Of a stretch of 31,478 bases of DNA, positions 1-7,557 are shown one piece after another; position 1 is the first letter of the stretch, and every line of letters starts with the position of its first letter. Position numbers and translations under genes: made by a program. The stretch spans positions 1 to 31,478 of the forward strand of contig JAHDBO010000001.1 in NCBI GenBank assembly GCA_020630355.1, read 5' to 3'. Source of the DNA: Saprospiraceae bacterium. GTDB lineage: Bacteria; Bacteroidota; Bacteroidia; Chitinophagales; Saprospiraceae. Below the pieces are notes generated by a model. That model ran no database searches and was not told the origin of the DNA. It saw only the letters and a list, made by a program, of their open reading frames with translations.

Positions 1-370
1 TCTCTAGGCAGTAGTCAAAGGCATCCAATAACTCTTTTTCACCTCTGATACACTCGCTTAGAATCGCCTCGGCATCATTCTGTGCAATGCTAGCCCTCAA
101 GTTCATCCAGGCTCTGTGTGCTCCCGCCATGATGGTGGTGTCGGCGCCTTCAGAGCTGCCACCAAGTATCAAAATGTCATTTTTAATCTGGTTTCTGAAC
201 CTCGCTCTTTCTAGCGATTTGGCTTCGAAATAACGTTTTAAACTGTTCTCATCAACTAGTTCCATGGCATTTTTATACCCTAGGCGTGCGTCCTCGCAGC
301 GATCCATTAGGTTTCTCAACCCTTTCTTCAATTCGTAATGTCCTGATTGTTTACTTTCTATTGCATTCAT
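1..370 (-). CDS. DUF2383 / PA2169-family ferritin-like four-helix protein, partial
   Basis: The reading frame begins with ATG at 370 and runs off the left edge still open, giving 123 residues. The translation starts MNAIESKQSGHYELKKG. It has the family layout: long helices, a GG turn followed by a short linker, then a histidine-arginine-tryptophan segment (AGAHRAWMNL) and an acidic end containing ECIRGEKELLDAFDY. These are the hallmarks of the DUF2383 / PA2169 four-helix-bundle family, whose members are found in stress clusters; their biochemical role is poorly known, and metal binding is suggested from the ferritin-like fold. The ECF-type promoter element at 398-425 on the same strand lies about 28 bp upstream, so the gene is probably part of the same stress regulon as the genes to its right. 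The C-terminal end is not visible. Confidence 0.8.
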   Translation of the reverse strand, partial: MNAIESKQSGHYELKKGLRNLMDRCEDARLGYKNAMELVDENSLKRYFEAKSLERARFRNQIKNDILILGGSSEGADTTIMAGAHRAWMNLRASIAQNDAEAILSECIRGEKELLDAFDYCLE

Positions 371-397
371 AATTTCTATAATTTTTAAATTAATCCA

Positions 398-425
398 CTA
401 AAACAACGGTATTGTCCAACCGTTC
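398..425 (-). promoter_or_regulatory. ECF-type promoter element 1, facing the DUF2383 gene
   Basis: On the minus strand GAACGG (425-420) is followed by 15 bases and GTTTTAGT (404-397). It differs from the window consensus GAACAT in the last two -35 bases but keeps GAAC, the spacing and TAGT. The start codon lies about 28 bp downstream. Confidence 0.6.
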
Positions 426-699
426 TCATTCTGTTTCTTAGTTTGTTTTTTATTTCAAAAGAAGGGAATCCTTTCCCTGCTTTCGCTCTTGGGTGAGGTC
501 TTTTGATTATCCCTATATTTTTTCTTAATCGGTGTGTTTTTCCTTTCATGGCTATCAATTTCCTGATAGTTTTATCTAATATCATGATAATATTCTGTTT
601 TTTGATTTTTGTATTTGTAAAACGGATCAATGCGATATATGTTTGATTTTGATTGAAAATATATTTTATAAAATATTCATTATTAATAATTTGTAATTA

Positions 700-727
700 A
701 AACATTGAAAGAGCTTGTTCGTTATAG
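700..727 (+). promoter_or_regulatory. ECF-type promoter element 2, facing the DUF4199-like gene
   Basis: AAACAT (700-705), 15 bases, then GTTATAGT (721-728). The first base of the -35 is A instead of G, making this one of the weaker copies. It predicts a leader of about 50 nt before the ATG at 784. Confidence 0.5.
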
Positions 728-783
728 TTAAGGAAAGTGTAGATAAAAAGTGTTTTATAAATTTAATAAAAAAGAAAAAAATA

Positions 784-1311
784 ATGGATACTAGTTATTT
801 AGAAAAAAGTATTGAAGTAGTCAAATCAAGCCCAAGGCAGAGACCAAAAAATAGGCTAAGAACCCGTCGTTTCCCCTTTTATGCCTTCGGTACTTTCGCA
901 GGGGTAGTTGGCGGTTTGGTCATGGTGTTTTATTTGGCGTTTTTAGGTCTTACGGGTTATCATGACGCTATTCATTTTAAGTTTTTTAAGTACTTGTTCC
1001 TGTTTGGTGTCCTTGTTTATGGGCTGTACCGTTACCGGTTGTATTTAAGGAAAGGGGCGTTTTTTAAAAATGGTATATTGTTAGGGATGTACATCTCTTT
1101 TGTGGCAGGTTTGACTCTCTTTGTTGGTAATTTTTTGACACAAGCACTAGCGGGGGACACTATTGTTTTCAGCAAGTTCAATACGATAGCCACAACCTTG
1201 CCAGAGTTTATTGTCATCAATGCAGTAATCTTTTTCGAGGTCATTGTTTTCGGTATGATTTCTACGTTCATTGCTTTACAGTTGATGAAAGATAAGGCTA
1301 GGGCCAAGTAA
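784..1311 (+). CDS. DUF4199-like four-helix membrane protein
   Basis: The protein has 175 residues if started at the ATG at 784, which follows an A-rich leader typical of this genome. The open frame extends upstream to a non-ATG codon at 715, but that would cover promoter element 2. A basic N-terminus (residues 1-30, rich in K and R) is followed by four hydrophobic helices near residues 31-55, 65-84, 93-117 and 136-165, and a short lysine-rich tail. Length and layout resemble the DUF4199 family of Bacteroidota membrane proteins, whose function is unknown; I am not certain of the family. A hairpin terminator follows at 1343, so the downstream permease gene may be only partly cotranscribed. Confidence 0.6.
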   Translation: MDTSYLEKSIEVVKSSPRQRPKNRLRTRRFPFYAFGTFAGVVGGLVMVFYLAFLGLTGYHDAIHFKFFKYLFLFGVLVYGLYRYRLYLRKGAFFKNGILLGMYISFVAGLTLFVGNFLTQALAGDTIVFSKFNTIATTLPEFIVINAVIFFEVIVFGMISTFIALQLMKDKARAK

Positions 1312-1342
1312 TAAAAAGTGGCAAAACACTGTTCATGTATAG

Positions 1343-1374
1343 CCCCATTGGATTTATCCAATGGGGTATTTTTA
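1343..1374 (+). terminator. Intrinsic terminator after the DUF4199-like gene
   Basis: A perfect 10-bp stem (CCCCATTGGA at 1343-1352, TCCAATGGGG at 1357-1366) with a TTTA loop is followed by TATTTTT. It ends 25 bp before the permease start codon. Confidence 0.8.
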
Positions 1375-1398
1375 CGAAAAACATCCAAAATCAAAATT

Positions 1399-2496
1399 AT
1401 GAAAACAAGAAAATTAGCCTATTCGTCTATTGTGACTGTTTTTTTAGGCTACATGCTAGTTGCGGGGCAATCGGTGTTTATCCCGCTTTTCTTTGCTATT
1501 TTTTTTATGCTGATGCTTAGTCCTTTGTGTGGTTTTTTGGAGAGGAAAGGAATGGGGGGGGCTTGGAGTATTGTCACTGTTTTGCTGGGGGTGAATGTGT
1601 TTTTGGCCGGGCTAGCTGCGCTTCTGGGCAATGGGCTTATCAATGTTACGAGCAATGCTTCCGATATCGAAGGCAAGATACAATCTGCAATCAGCCAGAT
1701 TTTTAAATTGACAAATCAATATTTTGGTATTAGTAAAAACGAAGGTGTCAATTGGTTGTCCGAAAATATTGGCTCTGCCATAGGGACGCCTGTTGGTATG
1801 ATTGGGACTGGTCTGAGTTCTTCCACGGGAGTTTTGGCTAATATGTTATTGATGTTGGTTTTTACCTTTCTATTGTTGTTATACAGAAAACCTTTCAAGT
1901 CTTTTTTAATGCTTCAGTTTCCAAAAGAGCGTAAAAAGGAAGGACGGGAGGCTTTGCAGAGCATCCAAGAAGTGGTACAAGAGTACTTATACGGAACGTT
2001 AACGGTCATGTTGATTTTGGGTGTGCTGAATAGTGTGGGTTTGTGGTTTATCGGTCTAGAGTACGCTTTCTTTTGGGGTTTTATGGCAGCCGTACTTGCT
2101 ATCATTCCCTATGTGGGCACAGCCCTGGGGGGTATGCTTCCTTTTTTGTACTCTTTAGCAACCACTACTAATATGTGGGAGCCTTTGGCTATTTTGGGGC
2201 TCTATTTTGTTGTACAACAACTAGAAGGCAATTTTATCACCCCAAAAATAGTAGGCGACAGTGTTGATATCAATCCTTTCTTCGCCATCTTGGCTTTGTT
2301 GGTTGGTAATATGATTTGGGGCGTAGCGGGTATCATCCTGTTCTTGCCCTTGTTTGCTATTTTGAGGATTGTTTTTTCCCATATTGAACCTCTAAAACCT
2401 TTGGCAGTAGTAATGGGAAGTGATGTGTACGAGTCTACTCAAGAGCTAAAATCAATGGACGATAGAGATCATCGTATGAGCCAGCTTTTTAGTTAA
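1399..2496 (+). CDS. AI-2E family transporter (permease)
   Basis: The ATG at 1399 gives 365 residues, the usual size for the family; the open frame extends upstream to a non-ATG codon at 1318 through the terminator hairpin, so I reject that start. Hydrophobic pairs occupy the N-terminus (about residues 6-40), a helix near 45-70, a soluble helical segment at about 75-150, and five or so C-terminal membrane helices. The conserved C-terminal signature is clear: LEGNFITPKIVGDSVDINPF near residue 275, followed by two long hydrophobic helices. Family members export or import small molecules; AI-2 transport was assigned to the E. coli member, others act as cation/proton antiporters, so the substrate cannot be named. 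In a stress island an ion or osmolyte role is plausible. A hairpin at 2526-2555 follows the stop. Confidence 0.85.
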   Translation: MKTRKLAYSSIVTVFLGYMLVAGQSVFIPLFFAIFFMLMLSPLCGFLERKGMGGAWSIVTVLLGVNVFLAGLAALLGNGLINVTSNASDIEGKIQSAISQIFKLTNQYFGISKNEGVNWLSENIGSAIGTPVGMIGTGLSSSTGVLANMLLMLVFTFLLLLYRKPFKSFLMLQFPKERKKEGREALQSIQEVVQEYLYGTLTVMLILGVLNSVGLWFIGLEYAFFWGFMAAVLAIIPYVGTALGGMLPFLYSLATTTNMWEPLAILGLYFVVQQLEGNFITPKIVGDSVDINPFFAILALLVGNMIWGVAGIILFLPLFAILRIVFSHIEPLKPLAVVMGSDVYESTQELKSMDDRDHRMSQLFS

Positions 2497-2525
2497 GATT
2501 GCAATGGGCATTTGACAAAAAAATG

Positions 2526-2555
2526 AAGCCCTATCAGGTAATCCAGATAGGGCTT
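2526..2555. terminator. Bidirectional terminator between convergent genes
   Basis: A 10-bp stem (AAGCCCTATC at 2526-2535, GATAGGGCTT at 2546-2555) with a 10-nt loop sits between the permease and the minus-strand exported protein. The T-tract is best on the minus strand (a run of seven A on plus at 2517-2523). Confidence 0.8.
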
Positions 2556-2580
2556 TCAATATAGGGGTATTGGGCTTTTT

Positions 2581-3204
2581 CTACTCTTGCATCACGAATT
2601 TTCCAAAATCAACTTCAAAAGTCTTATTCTTCTTTAGCTGACCGTCCCTTTGCATCTCAAAAAAGGTGCTTTTTACAGTCGTTTTATGCTTTTTTGATAT
2701 TTTCTTCTTTTGAACGATATCTAGCATGCCGTCTTTGTTGACATCTATTACCCATGAATCAAGCTGATAGTTTTTATTTCGTTTGGTATATCTGTAGGAA
2801 AGTTTTTTCAGTTCTTTGAGCTTCTTCCCTTTCATGTCAAATAAGCCCAACGTACTCCCTTTTTTGGTAGGGTAGCGAATGATGTACAAATTACCATTTC
2901 TTGGCCCTTTTATATTAGATACAGCCCTTGGTGCTTTTGCGGTGGTCAGGATGTACCTGTTCAATGGCTTAGGGAGAACGTCAATGTGTTCCTTGGGGAT
3001 AATATTTCCAGCTAAGAAATAATCCTCCGTTATTTTGTCATTGGGTGGAGCGTATATGTGGAAGTTGCCCACGCTTTGGTGTTCAAACAGCGTTTCAAAC
3101 GAATCTTCTCCTTCTCCTGTTTCATCTTCATTCAGTACTGCCTGTTGAGCCAAGATAGACAAGGGCATCAACAGACAAATGAGTACTTTGCTCATCTTTT
3201 TCAT
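2581..3204 (-). CDS. Exported protein with a calcium-loop-like motif, partner of the ECF sigma factor
   Basis: I do not recognise the family. The 207-residue product starts with a signal peptide (MKKMSKVLICLLMPLSILAQ, cleavage likely near residue 20; a second ATG three codons in is equally possible). The mature part is mixed acidic then very basic, with no transmembrane helix. Residues 154-162 read DVNKDGMLD, the spacing of aspartates and glycine seen in EF-hand and FG-GAP/VCBS calcium loops. The gene starts 31 bp after the stop of the ECF sigma gene and is surely in the same transcript. That position is where an anti-sigma factor or an envelope sensor often lies, but it has no inner-membrane helix or cytoplasmic domain, so it is not a standard anti-sigma factor. 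Confidence 0.65.
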   Translation of the reverse strand: MKKMSKVLICLLMPLSILAQQAVLNEDETGEGEDSFETLFEHQSVGNFHIYAPPNDKITEDYFLAGNIIPKEHIDVLPKPLNRYILTTAKAPRAVSNIKGPRNGNLYIIRYPTKKGSTLGLFDMKGKKLKELKKLSYRYTKRNKNYQLDSWVIDVNKDGMLDIVQKKKISKKHKTTVKSTFFEMQRDGQLKKNKTFEVDFGKFVMQE

Positions 3205-3235
3205 CTTTTTAATTTATTGTGATAAGTAAATCGGA

Positions 3236-3763
3236 CTAGGCTCTGTAATGGCCTAGCGTGTTGCCATATCTGTTTAGCAACATCTTTTGTAATTTTTTCC
3301 TAGCGAAATAGATGCGACTTTTTACCGTTCCGATAGGTACATTGAACATGGATGAGATTTCTTTGTACTGATAACCTTGGTAAAAAAGTGTAAAAAATTC
3401 CTCTTGCTCATCAGGGAGGCAAGCTATCATTTTTTTGATTTCATGCATTAAGATAATGTCGTCAGGGTTATCACCTGATGGTCTTTCTTCTGCTAGGTGT
3501 ATGATGGGTTCAAGAGGTGTTTCGATGTTCCATCTGGTTTTGCTCTTTCGGTAGTGGTTGATGAAAGAGTTGCGCATGATGGTGGTCATCCAAGCTTTGA
3601 AATTGGTGCCTTTCCTGAAGTTGCCTTTGTTCTTGAATCCTCTCATCAAGGTTTCTTGCATAAGATCTTTGGCTTTGTCATGTGATTTGGTCAACCGCAT
3701 TGCAAAACCGTAGAGCAGTGTTTTGATTTCTTCAACTTTTGAATTGAATTCTAATGTGTTCAT
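3236..3763 (-). CDS. ECF-family RNA polymerase sigma factor
   Basis: This 175-residue protein has the two ECF domains. Region 2 spans about residues 5-75 (LMQETLMRGF, then FKAWMTTIMRNSFINHYRK, the -10 recognition helix). Region 4 spans about 110-165 (LPDEQEEFFTLFYQGYQYKE, then the helix-turn-helix IGTVKSRIYFARKKL that reads the -35). It redirects RNA polymerase to a small promoter set, usually in response to an envelope or stress signal. An ECF-type promoter element on the opposite strand lies at 3974-4002, and eight more copies are spread over the window, so this factor is the best local candidate to read them; this is inference. Its own upstream region shows no good copy. No classical anti-sigma gene is adjacent; an exported protein follows 31 bp downstream. 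Confidence 0.9.
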   Translation of the reverse strand: MNTLEFNSKVEEIKTLLYGFAMRLTKSHDKAKDLMQETLMRGFKNKGNFRKGTNFKAWMTTIMRNSFINHYRKSKTRWNIETPLEPIIHLAEERPSGDNPDDIILMHEIKKMIACLPDEQEEFFTLFYQGYQYKEISSMFNVPIGTVKSRIYFARKKLQKMLLNRYGNTLGHYRA

Positions 3764-4160
3764 GTGAAAAAAATTTAGCGGTGAATGGGTTTCTTGTTGT
3801 TTAATGTATATTCAATAGTTGTGCCAATCTTTTAATGGTTTGATTATCAATGTTTTACAATGATTTATTGATGATGTTTTTATTTTATTTAATAAAAATT
3901 TATTTTAATAAATAAAATGCAAATTAAATGGATTATCGTCCCATATTTAAAGTGGAATTTTTTTGATTAGATTGAACATCTGATTGTTATGTCCCGTTCT
4001 AGTAACGAATCCAAAAGCAACTAATCTGCGAAACCATATTTTAACGTTTCGATTCTCTTGAGTTGTTTTCCTATTAAATCAGGTTCAAATCACACCTATA
4101 AGTTTTCAAGTAACCACTTGGAACAGGGGCTGTAATTATTTAATGTAAAAAGAAAAGAAT
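3764..4160. other. Divergent intergenic region with promoter element 3 and a long leader
   Basis: The gap is 397 bp and strongly AT-rich between 3830 and 3960. It holds promoter element 3 at 3974-4002. The predicted leader of the plus-strand gene is about 150 nt and contains a 6-bp hairpin (CGAAAC near 4037 with GTTTCG near 4054) and an 8-bp hairpin near 4107-4126. I see no clear promoter for the minus-strand sigma gene. Confidence 0.5.
3974..4002 (+). promoter_or_regulatory. ECF-type promoter element 3, facing the envelope-stress run
   Basis: GAACAT (3974-3979), 16 bases, then GTTCTAGT (3996-4003), preceded by ATT. It is exact to the consensus. The same DNA read on the other strand gives GAACGG-16-GTTCAAT, a poorer match that could face the sigma gene. 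Confidence 0.75.
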
Positions 4161-4460
4161 ATGATTAATACAGAAAAGACTACTTCTCAGATGAAGCAAG
4201 AGTTGGTTTCCATCTTGAAACAACTCAATCAAAAAATAGATACTTATTCAAGGCATTATGCAAAAGGTCAAGCCAATAATGTCAAGAAAATATTAGGTGC
4301 TACCAATAAGCTGATTGGTCATAGGTTTGTGATACGAAATCTTAAGGATAGAATCGAACAGATGAAAAATCTACCAGAAGGATTAAGAGTTGAAATCAAA
4401 CAAGCTTACGAAAATGCAAAGAATGACTTAATGACATCAGATGTAGTCATTAATGCATAA
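4161..4460 (+). CDS. Small helical cytoplasmic protein of unknown function
   Basis: I do not recognise this 99-residue protein. It has no signal peptide or membrane helix and is predicted by eye to be almost all helical, with a lysine-rich middle (AKGQANNVKKILGATNKLIG) and an amphipathic C-terminal half. The ATG at 4161 follows an A-rich leader and is the only sensible start. It is the first gene after promoter element 3 and is separated from the YtxH gene by 125 bp without an evident terminator, so it probably leads the envelope-stress transcript. Confidence 0.6.
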   Translation: MINTEKTTSQMKQELVSILKQLNQKIDTYSRHYAKGQANNVKKILGATNKLIGHRFVIRNLKDRIEQMKNLPEGLRVEIKQAYENAKNDLMTSDVVINA

Positions 4461-4585
4461 TACATACATGAAGGGGTGTTTGGACGAGGGCAGCTAGGCA
4501 ATGTATTCGTATAGAAGAGCCGCTTGTAGTGCCTTCCAACGCATAAACCTCAATATTTATTTAACAATTTAAAATTACAAAATCA

Positions 4586-5017
4586 ATGGAACAGAGAAAT
4601 TCAAACAGAACGTGGTTGGCCTTGGGTCTAGGATTGTTGGCAGGTAGTGCTGCTGCCATTTATTTGTCATCTGACGAAGGCAAAAGGGTGAGGAAAAAAG
4701 TGAGCGCGGATGTCAGAAACGCCGCCGAGATTGCTAAAAGAAATATACAGGAACAAGGGACTAAACTAGGCGCTCAGTTGCAGCAAGCAGCGGATAGCGC
4801 ACAGGTGTACATTAAAGACATAGCAGAGTCGACGAAGCAATATACTGAAGAAATTGCTTCTAAAGCAAAGAATGCCATAGCTCAAACTTCTGACCAAGCA
4901 GAGGAAGAAATCGAAGAGAAAGCGGACAGCTTCAAAAAAGGGGTCAATCGTGCAAAGCGTAATATTAACAGGAAGTTGGCAGAGGTTGAAACGGCATCCT
5001 CTAACGGCAAAGCCTAA
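4586..5017 (+). CDS. YtxH-domain membrane-anchored protein
   Basis: The 143-residue product has the YtxH layout: a short polar N-terminus, one membrane helix at about residues 9-28 with small residues (LALGLGLLAGSAAAIYL), directly followed by SSDEGKRVRKKV, then a long charged helical tail that repeats lysine, alanine and glutamate and is likely a coiled coil. YtxH proteins are found in general-stress regulons (the Bacillus member depends on SigB/SigH) and are thought to be peripheral membrane-stress proteins; no activity is known. Its position between the small helical protein and the holin-like gene fits that role. Confidence 0.8.
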   Translation: MEQRNSNRTWLALGLGLLAGSAAAIYLSSDEGKRVRKKVSADVRNAAEIAKRNIQEQGTKLGAQLQQAADSAQVYIKDIAESTKQYTEEIASKAKNAIAQTSDQAEEEIEEKADSFKKGVNRAKRNINRKLAEVETASSNGKA

Positions 5018-5031
5018 TCATCTTATGCTGT

Positions 5032-5165
5032 GTGAAATATAGGTTAAAAGGTAGAGGTGGCTTGTCCGAGTAGACAAGAACAGGGAGCAGGTTTTTAGGA
5101 AAAAGTTCTTTTGTAGAGGCTTCTGCTAAACACCTCCCTGATACCTCACTTTTGTTATATTTCAC
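5032..5165 (+). repeat. Long-range inverted repeat in the YtxH/holin-like gap
   Basis: GTGAAATATA (5032-5041) and TATATTTCAC (5156-5165) are perfect 10-base inverted arms 114 nt apart. Inside them GGTAGAGGTG faces CACCTCCCTGATACC and AAGAAC faces GTTCTT, so the transcript could fold into a long branched stem. There is no T-tract after the right arm, so it does not look like a terminator. Confidence 0.45.
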
Positions 5166-5200
5166 GCAACTAGTATCAATCAAATTAATCCGACATAGTT

Positions 5201-5554
5201 ATGGAAAATCAAAGTGATCGCTTGTTAGAAACAGCAGGTGAAACCATCGCCTACGCTCAAGAGTACTGGATGGAACAAAAGCAGTTGCTCAAGCTGGAAG
5301 TCGCTGAGCGGACAGCAAAAGTAACGTCAAGCTTATTGTCTAGTGTGATTATGGGCTTAGCAGGAAGTATGGTCATTTTACTTTTGTCTATTGCCTTAGC
5401 TTTTGGGCTAGGCACCTACTTTGAGAGTATAGCATTAGGCTTTTTAGCAGTAGCAGGTATTTATCTGTGCTTTTTGGGATTGTTGATATTGTTTAAAAAC
5501 GAATGGGTAACCAATCCGATATTGTCAAGAATAATAGAGGATTTTTTTGATTAA
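5201..5554 (+). CDS. Phage-holin-like DUF1469 membrane protein
   Basis: This 117-residue protein has a soluble helical start (residues 1-35, with YAQEYWMEQKQLLKLEVAER, the family's charged segment) and two membrane helices at about 43-68 and 75-98. This is the layout of DUF1469 (putative Actinobacteriophage holin family). Despite the name, chromosomal members usually lie beside YtxH, CsbD-like and YihY-like genes in stress clusters and are not lytic. The next gene begins 14 bp after its stop, so the two are cotranscribed. Confidence 0.75.
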   Translation: MENQSDRLLETAGETIAYAQEYWMEQKQLLKLEVAERTAKVTSSLLSSVIMGLAGSMVILLLSIALAFGLGTYFESIALGFLAVAGIYLCFLGLLILFKNEWVTNPILSRIIEDFFD

Positions 5555-5568
5555 AAAGTTGATGCATT

Positions 5569-6021
5569 ATGAAGAGTGAAATCAGAACATTGGCAGCGCT
5601 TCAGGAAGAAAAGAGGCGTATAAAAATAAAGTTGGGCATTATTGAGGATGAACTTTCTGATAAGGTGGAATCGGGTAAAAACCGTCTCAACCAAGTCAAA
5701 AATTCACTCAAGTGGGTCACACTGATTGGTGGTGTAGCAACTGCTGTAATAGGGGGTGGAGTACTTGCTAGTAAAGAAACCAAAATAGAAAAAGGCAATC
5801 ATCAAGGTTCGGCACGTCCTTCTTTTTGGGATTTGGTCGGACAACTAGCACCATTGGTTTTACCAGCGTTAATTCCTGTGATACAAGAACCATTGCTTAA
5901 CATACTGTCTCAAGAGCAACCTGCTCCTGATAGTGGAATTACAGGTTCAGGAGTACCCATTCAAAAGCAAGAAAAATTATCTGAAAGACATTACAGAGAG
6001 GAGATGCTTGAGTCGTTCTAG
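5569..6021 (+). CDS. Coiled-coil membrane protein of unknown function
   Basis: I do not recognise a named family. Residues 1-48 form a charged amphipathic helix (ALQEEKRRIKIKLGIIEDEL), followed by a short membrane helix at about 50-67 rich in glycine and valine, a polar linker, and a second hydrophobic stretch near 85-112 (LVGQLAPLVLPALIPVIQEP). The C-terminal tail is polar. Its place between the holin-like gene (14 bp) and the YihY gene (30 bp) makes it part of the same envelope operon, and its layout resembles small companion proteins that often sit with DUF1469. Confidence 0.55.
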   Translation: MKSEIRTLAALQEEKRRIKIKLGIIEDELSDKVESGKNRLNQVKNSLKWVTLIGGVATAVIGGGVLASKETKIEKGNHQGSARPSFWDLVGQLAPLVLPALIPVIQEPLLNILSQEQPAPDSGITGSGVPIQKQEKLSERHYREEMLESF

Positions 6022-6051
6022 TAGGAGACCTGCCTCTTCAAAAAAAGAAAT

Positions 6052-7017
6052 ATGTTCGCCATGTTATTCATAAATTATTATTTCCAAATCATAAAAAAGG
6101 CCATCTCGTCCTTTGTTGATAATAATTTATTCACCAATGCTGCTGCTTTGGCCTACTATACAGTGTTTTCACTACCGCCTATTTTGCTCATTGTGGTTTA
6201 TGCAACTTCCCTTGTTTATGACCAAAAGGCAGTCAACCAATTTGTTTTTGGCGAATTGGGGGAAATGATAGGCGAAGGGGGAGCGGCTCAGTTGTCCAAT
6301 GCCATAGAGCAATTGGGGATTTATCACCAAGATGTTTGGACGGCAATTTTGAGTATAGGCGTTTTAGTGTTCACGGCAACGACGGTCTTTGTGACCTTAC
6401 AATCTACGCTCAATAAAATATTCAACGTAAAACCAAAACCTGAAGGTTGGGGAATCGTGAAATTTATTAGGGATAGGATGCTTTCAGCTACTTTGTTGTT
6501 GGCGATTGCATTTGTACTCTTAGTATCTTTATCGGTCAATGCCGGTTTATCGGCATTTGCGGATTATCTGAGCAATAGACTCGGGGATATGTCGATAGCC
6601 TTGACACTTATCAGTTCGCTAGTGCTGCCCTTTGTAATTATCACGCTATTGTTTGCGGGACTGTACAAATGGTTGCCCGATGTTCATCTGAAGTGGAAGG
6701 ATGTCTGGACGGGAGCGATTCTGACAGCCGTTTTGTTCATGGTTGGCAAATATATTATCAGCTATTATATAGGGAGCAATCAAACCGCTTCACTGTATGA
6801 CGCTGCGAGCAGTGTTATCGTATTGATGCTTTGGGTTTTTTACGCTTCATTGATTTTCTTTTTTGGAGCGGAATACATTAGGGCCAGGTTGAAACACTTG
6901 GGAGAACCACTACCAGCTTCCGAATATGCGGTAAAAGTGCTGCAGGTTGAAGAGGAAGTCGAAGTACCAGAACACATAAGGGATTTAGAAACTAATAGGC
7001 TACTCAAAATAACGTAG
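6052..7017 (+). CDS. YihY/virulence factor BrkB family membrane protein
   Basis: The 321-residue product has the YihY/BrkB (UPF0761) pattern of six membrane helices. The signature near the N-terminus, NAAALAYYTVFSLPPILLIV, is followed by an amphipathic linker, a helix near 98-120 (TATTVFVTLQSTLNKIFNV is the conserved segment) and four further helices up to residue 280, ending with FFFGAEYIRAR. The acidic tail (EVEEEVEVPEH region) is cytoplasmic. The family is widespread and often misannotated as ribonuclease BN; its function is unknown. The gene closes a run with YtxH and DUF1469 proteins and is followed 59 bp later by a lipoprotein gene. Confidence 0.9.
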   Translation: MFAMLFINYYFQIIKKAISSFVDNNLFTNAAALAYYTVFSLPPILLIVVYATSLVYDQKAVNQFVFGELGEMIGEGGAAQLSNAIEQLGIYHQDVWTAILSIGVLVFTATTVFVTLQSTLNKIFNVKPKPEGWGIVKFIRDRMLSATLLLAIAFVLLVSLSVNAGLSAFADYLSNRLGDMSIALTLISSLVLPFVIITLLFAGLYKWLPDVHLKWKDVWTGAILTAVLFMVGKYIISYYIGSNQTASLYDAASSVIVLMLWVFYASLIFFFGAEYIRARLKHLGEPLPASEYAVKVLQVEEEVEVPEHIRDLETNRLLKIT

Positions 7018-7076
7018 TTAGGTACGTAGTATAGTACTTACTAAGTCTTTATATTTAAATTTTAAAAAAAAGAAAA

Positions 7077-7490
7077 ATGAGAAAAATATTATCAATCATA
7101 TTCATCCTATTTAGTATTACAATGTTTTCTATTACGGCTTGTAATACACAAACACAAACAGAAGCAGAAAAGGCGAAAGAAGAGATTAATGAGGCGGGCG
7201 AGGCTATTTCGGATGCATGGGAAGCAGAAAGAGCCGAATTAGAAGCTGACATGAAACAAGCTCAAATTAGTCTCAATGCTCGTATCGACGAACTGCAGAG
7301 AGACTTGGAGGTGGCTACTGCTGAAGCGAAAGGAGAAATCCAAGAAGAATTGGACAAGTTGGAAACACAGCGTCGCAAAGCTAGCACACAACTTAAACGC
7401 TTTGGTGATGTTGTAGATGATGGTTGGAATGACTTTAAAAATGAGGTTGAGCTAACGATCACTGGCATCGAGCGCTCTATTGAAAAATAA
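7077..7490 (+). CDS. Coiled-coil lipoprotein
   Basis: This is a 137-residue lipoprotein. The signal peptide runs to residue 21 and ends in the lipobox SITAC, so Cys22 should be lipidated. The mature part is nearly all helix, rich in E, A and K, and likely forms a coiled coil from about residue 30 to 110 (EAEKAKEEINEAGEAI), ending with a short amphipathic helix. Small coiled-coil lipoproteins of this kind can tether or space the outer membrane, but no specific function can be assigned. The ATG follows a run of A and G that serves as the leader. A strong terminator closes the transcript 17 bp after the stop. Confidence 0.7.
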   Translation: MRKILSIIFILFSITMFSITACNTQTQTEAEKAKEEINEAGEAISDAWEAERAELEADMKQAQISLNARIDELQRDLEVATAEAKGEIQEELDKLETQRRKASTQLKRFGDVVDDGWNDFKNEVELTITGIERSIEK

Positions 7491-7507
7491 TAACGATTAG
7501 TGGATTC

Positions 7508-7544
7508 AACCAGTCTTACCTATTAAGGTAAGGCTGGTTTTTTT
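7508..7544 (+). terminator. Intrinsic terminator between the lipoprotein and MscS genes
   Basis: A 14-bp stem (left arm from 7508, right arm to 7539, loop ATTA at 7522-7525, one G-T pair) is followed by seven T. It ends only 13 bp before the MscS start codon, and no promoter is visible in that interval. Confidence 0.85.
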
Positions 7545-7557
7545 ATAAAATGGATTT

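Larger units (their letters stand above)
371..783. other. Divergent intergenic region with two ECF-type promoter elements
   Basis: This AT-rich gap of 413 bp separates the leftward DUF2383 gene from the rightward DUF4199-like gene. It holds one promoter-like element facing each gene (398-425 on minus, 700-727 on plus). An 81-codon minus-strand frame crosses it at 385-630, but it covers the minus-strand promoter element and has no recognisable content. I see no hairpin terminator here. Confidence 0.6.

Noticed and set aside
385..630. 81-codon minus-strand open frame between the DUF2383 and DUF4199-like genes
   Set aside because: It covers the minus-strand ECF-type promoter element, is very basic and AT-driven, and shows no recognisable domain.
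3967..4003. Reverse reading of element 3 as a promoter for the ECF sigma gene
   Set aside because: GAACGG-16-GTTCAAT lacks TAGT and arises from the partial symmetry of the element; autoregulation is not supported.
5001..5183. 60-codon minus-strand frame in the YtxH/holin-like gap
   Set aside because: Its coding appearance comes from the inverted repeat region; no leader and no recognisable content.
5201..5554. Holin-like gene as a sign of a prophage
   Set aside because: No other phage genes are present and DUF1469 proteins are common in chromosomal stress clusters.
6010..6020. CGTTCTAGT at the end of the coiled-coil membrane protein gene
   Set aside because: It matches the -10 of the stress promoter but has no GAAC at 15-16 bases upstream.
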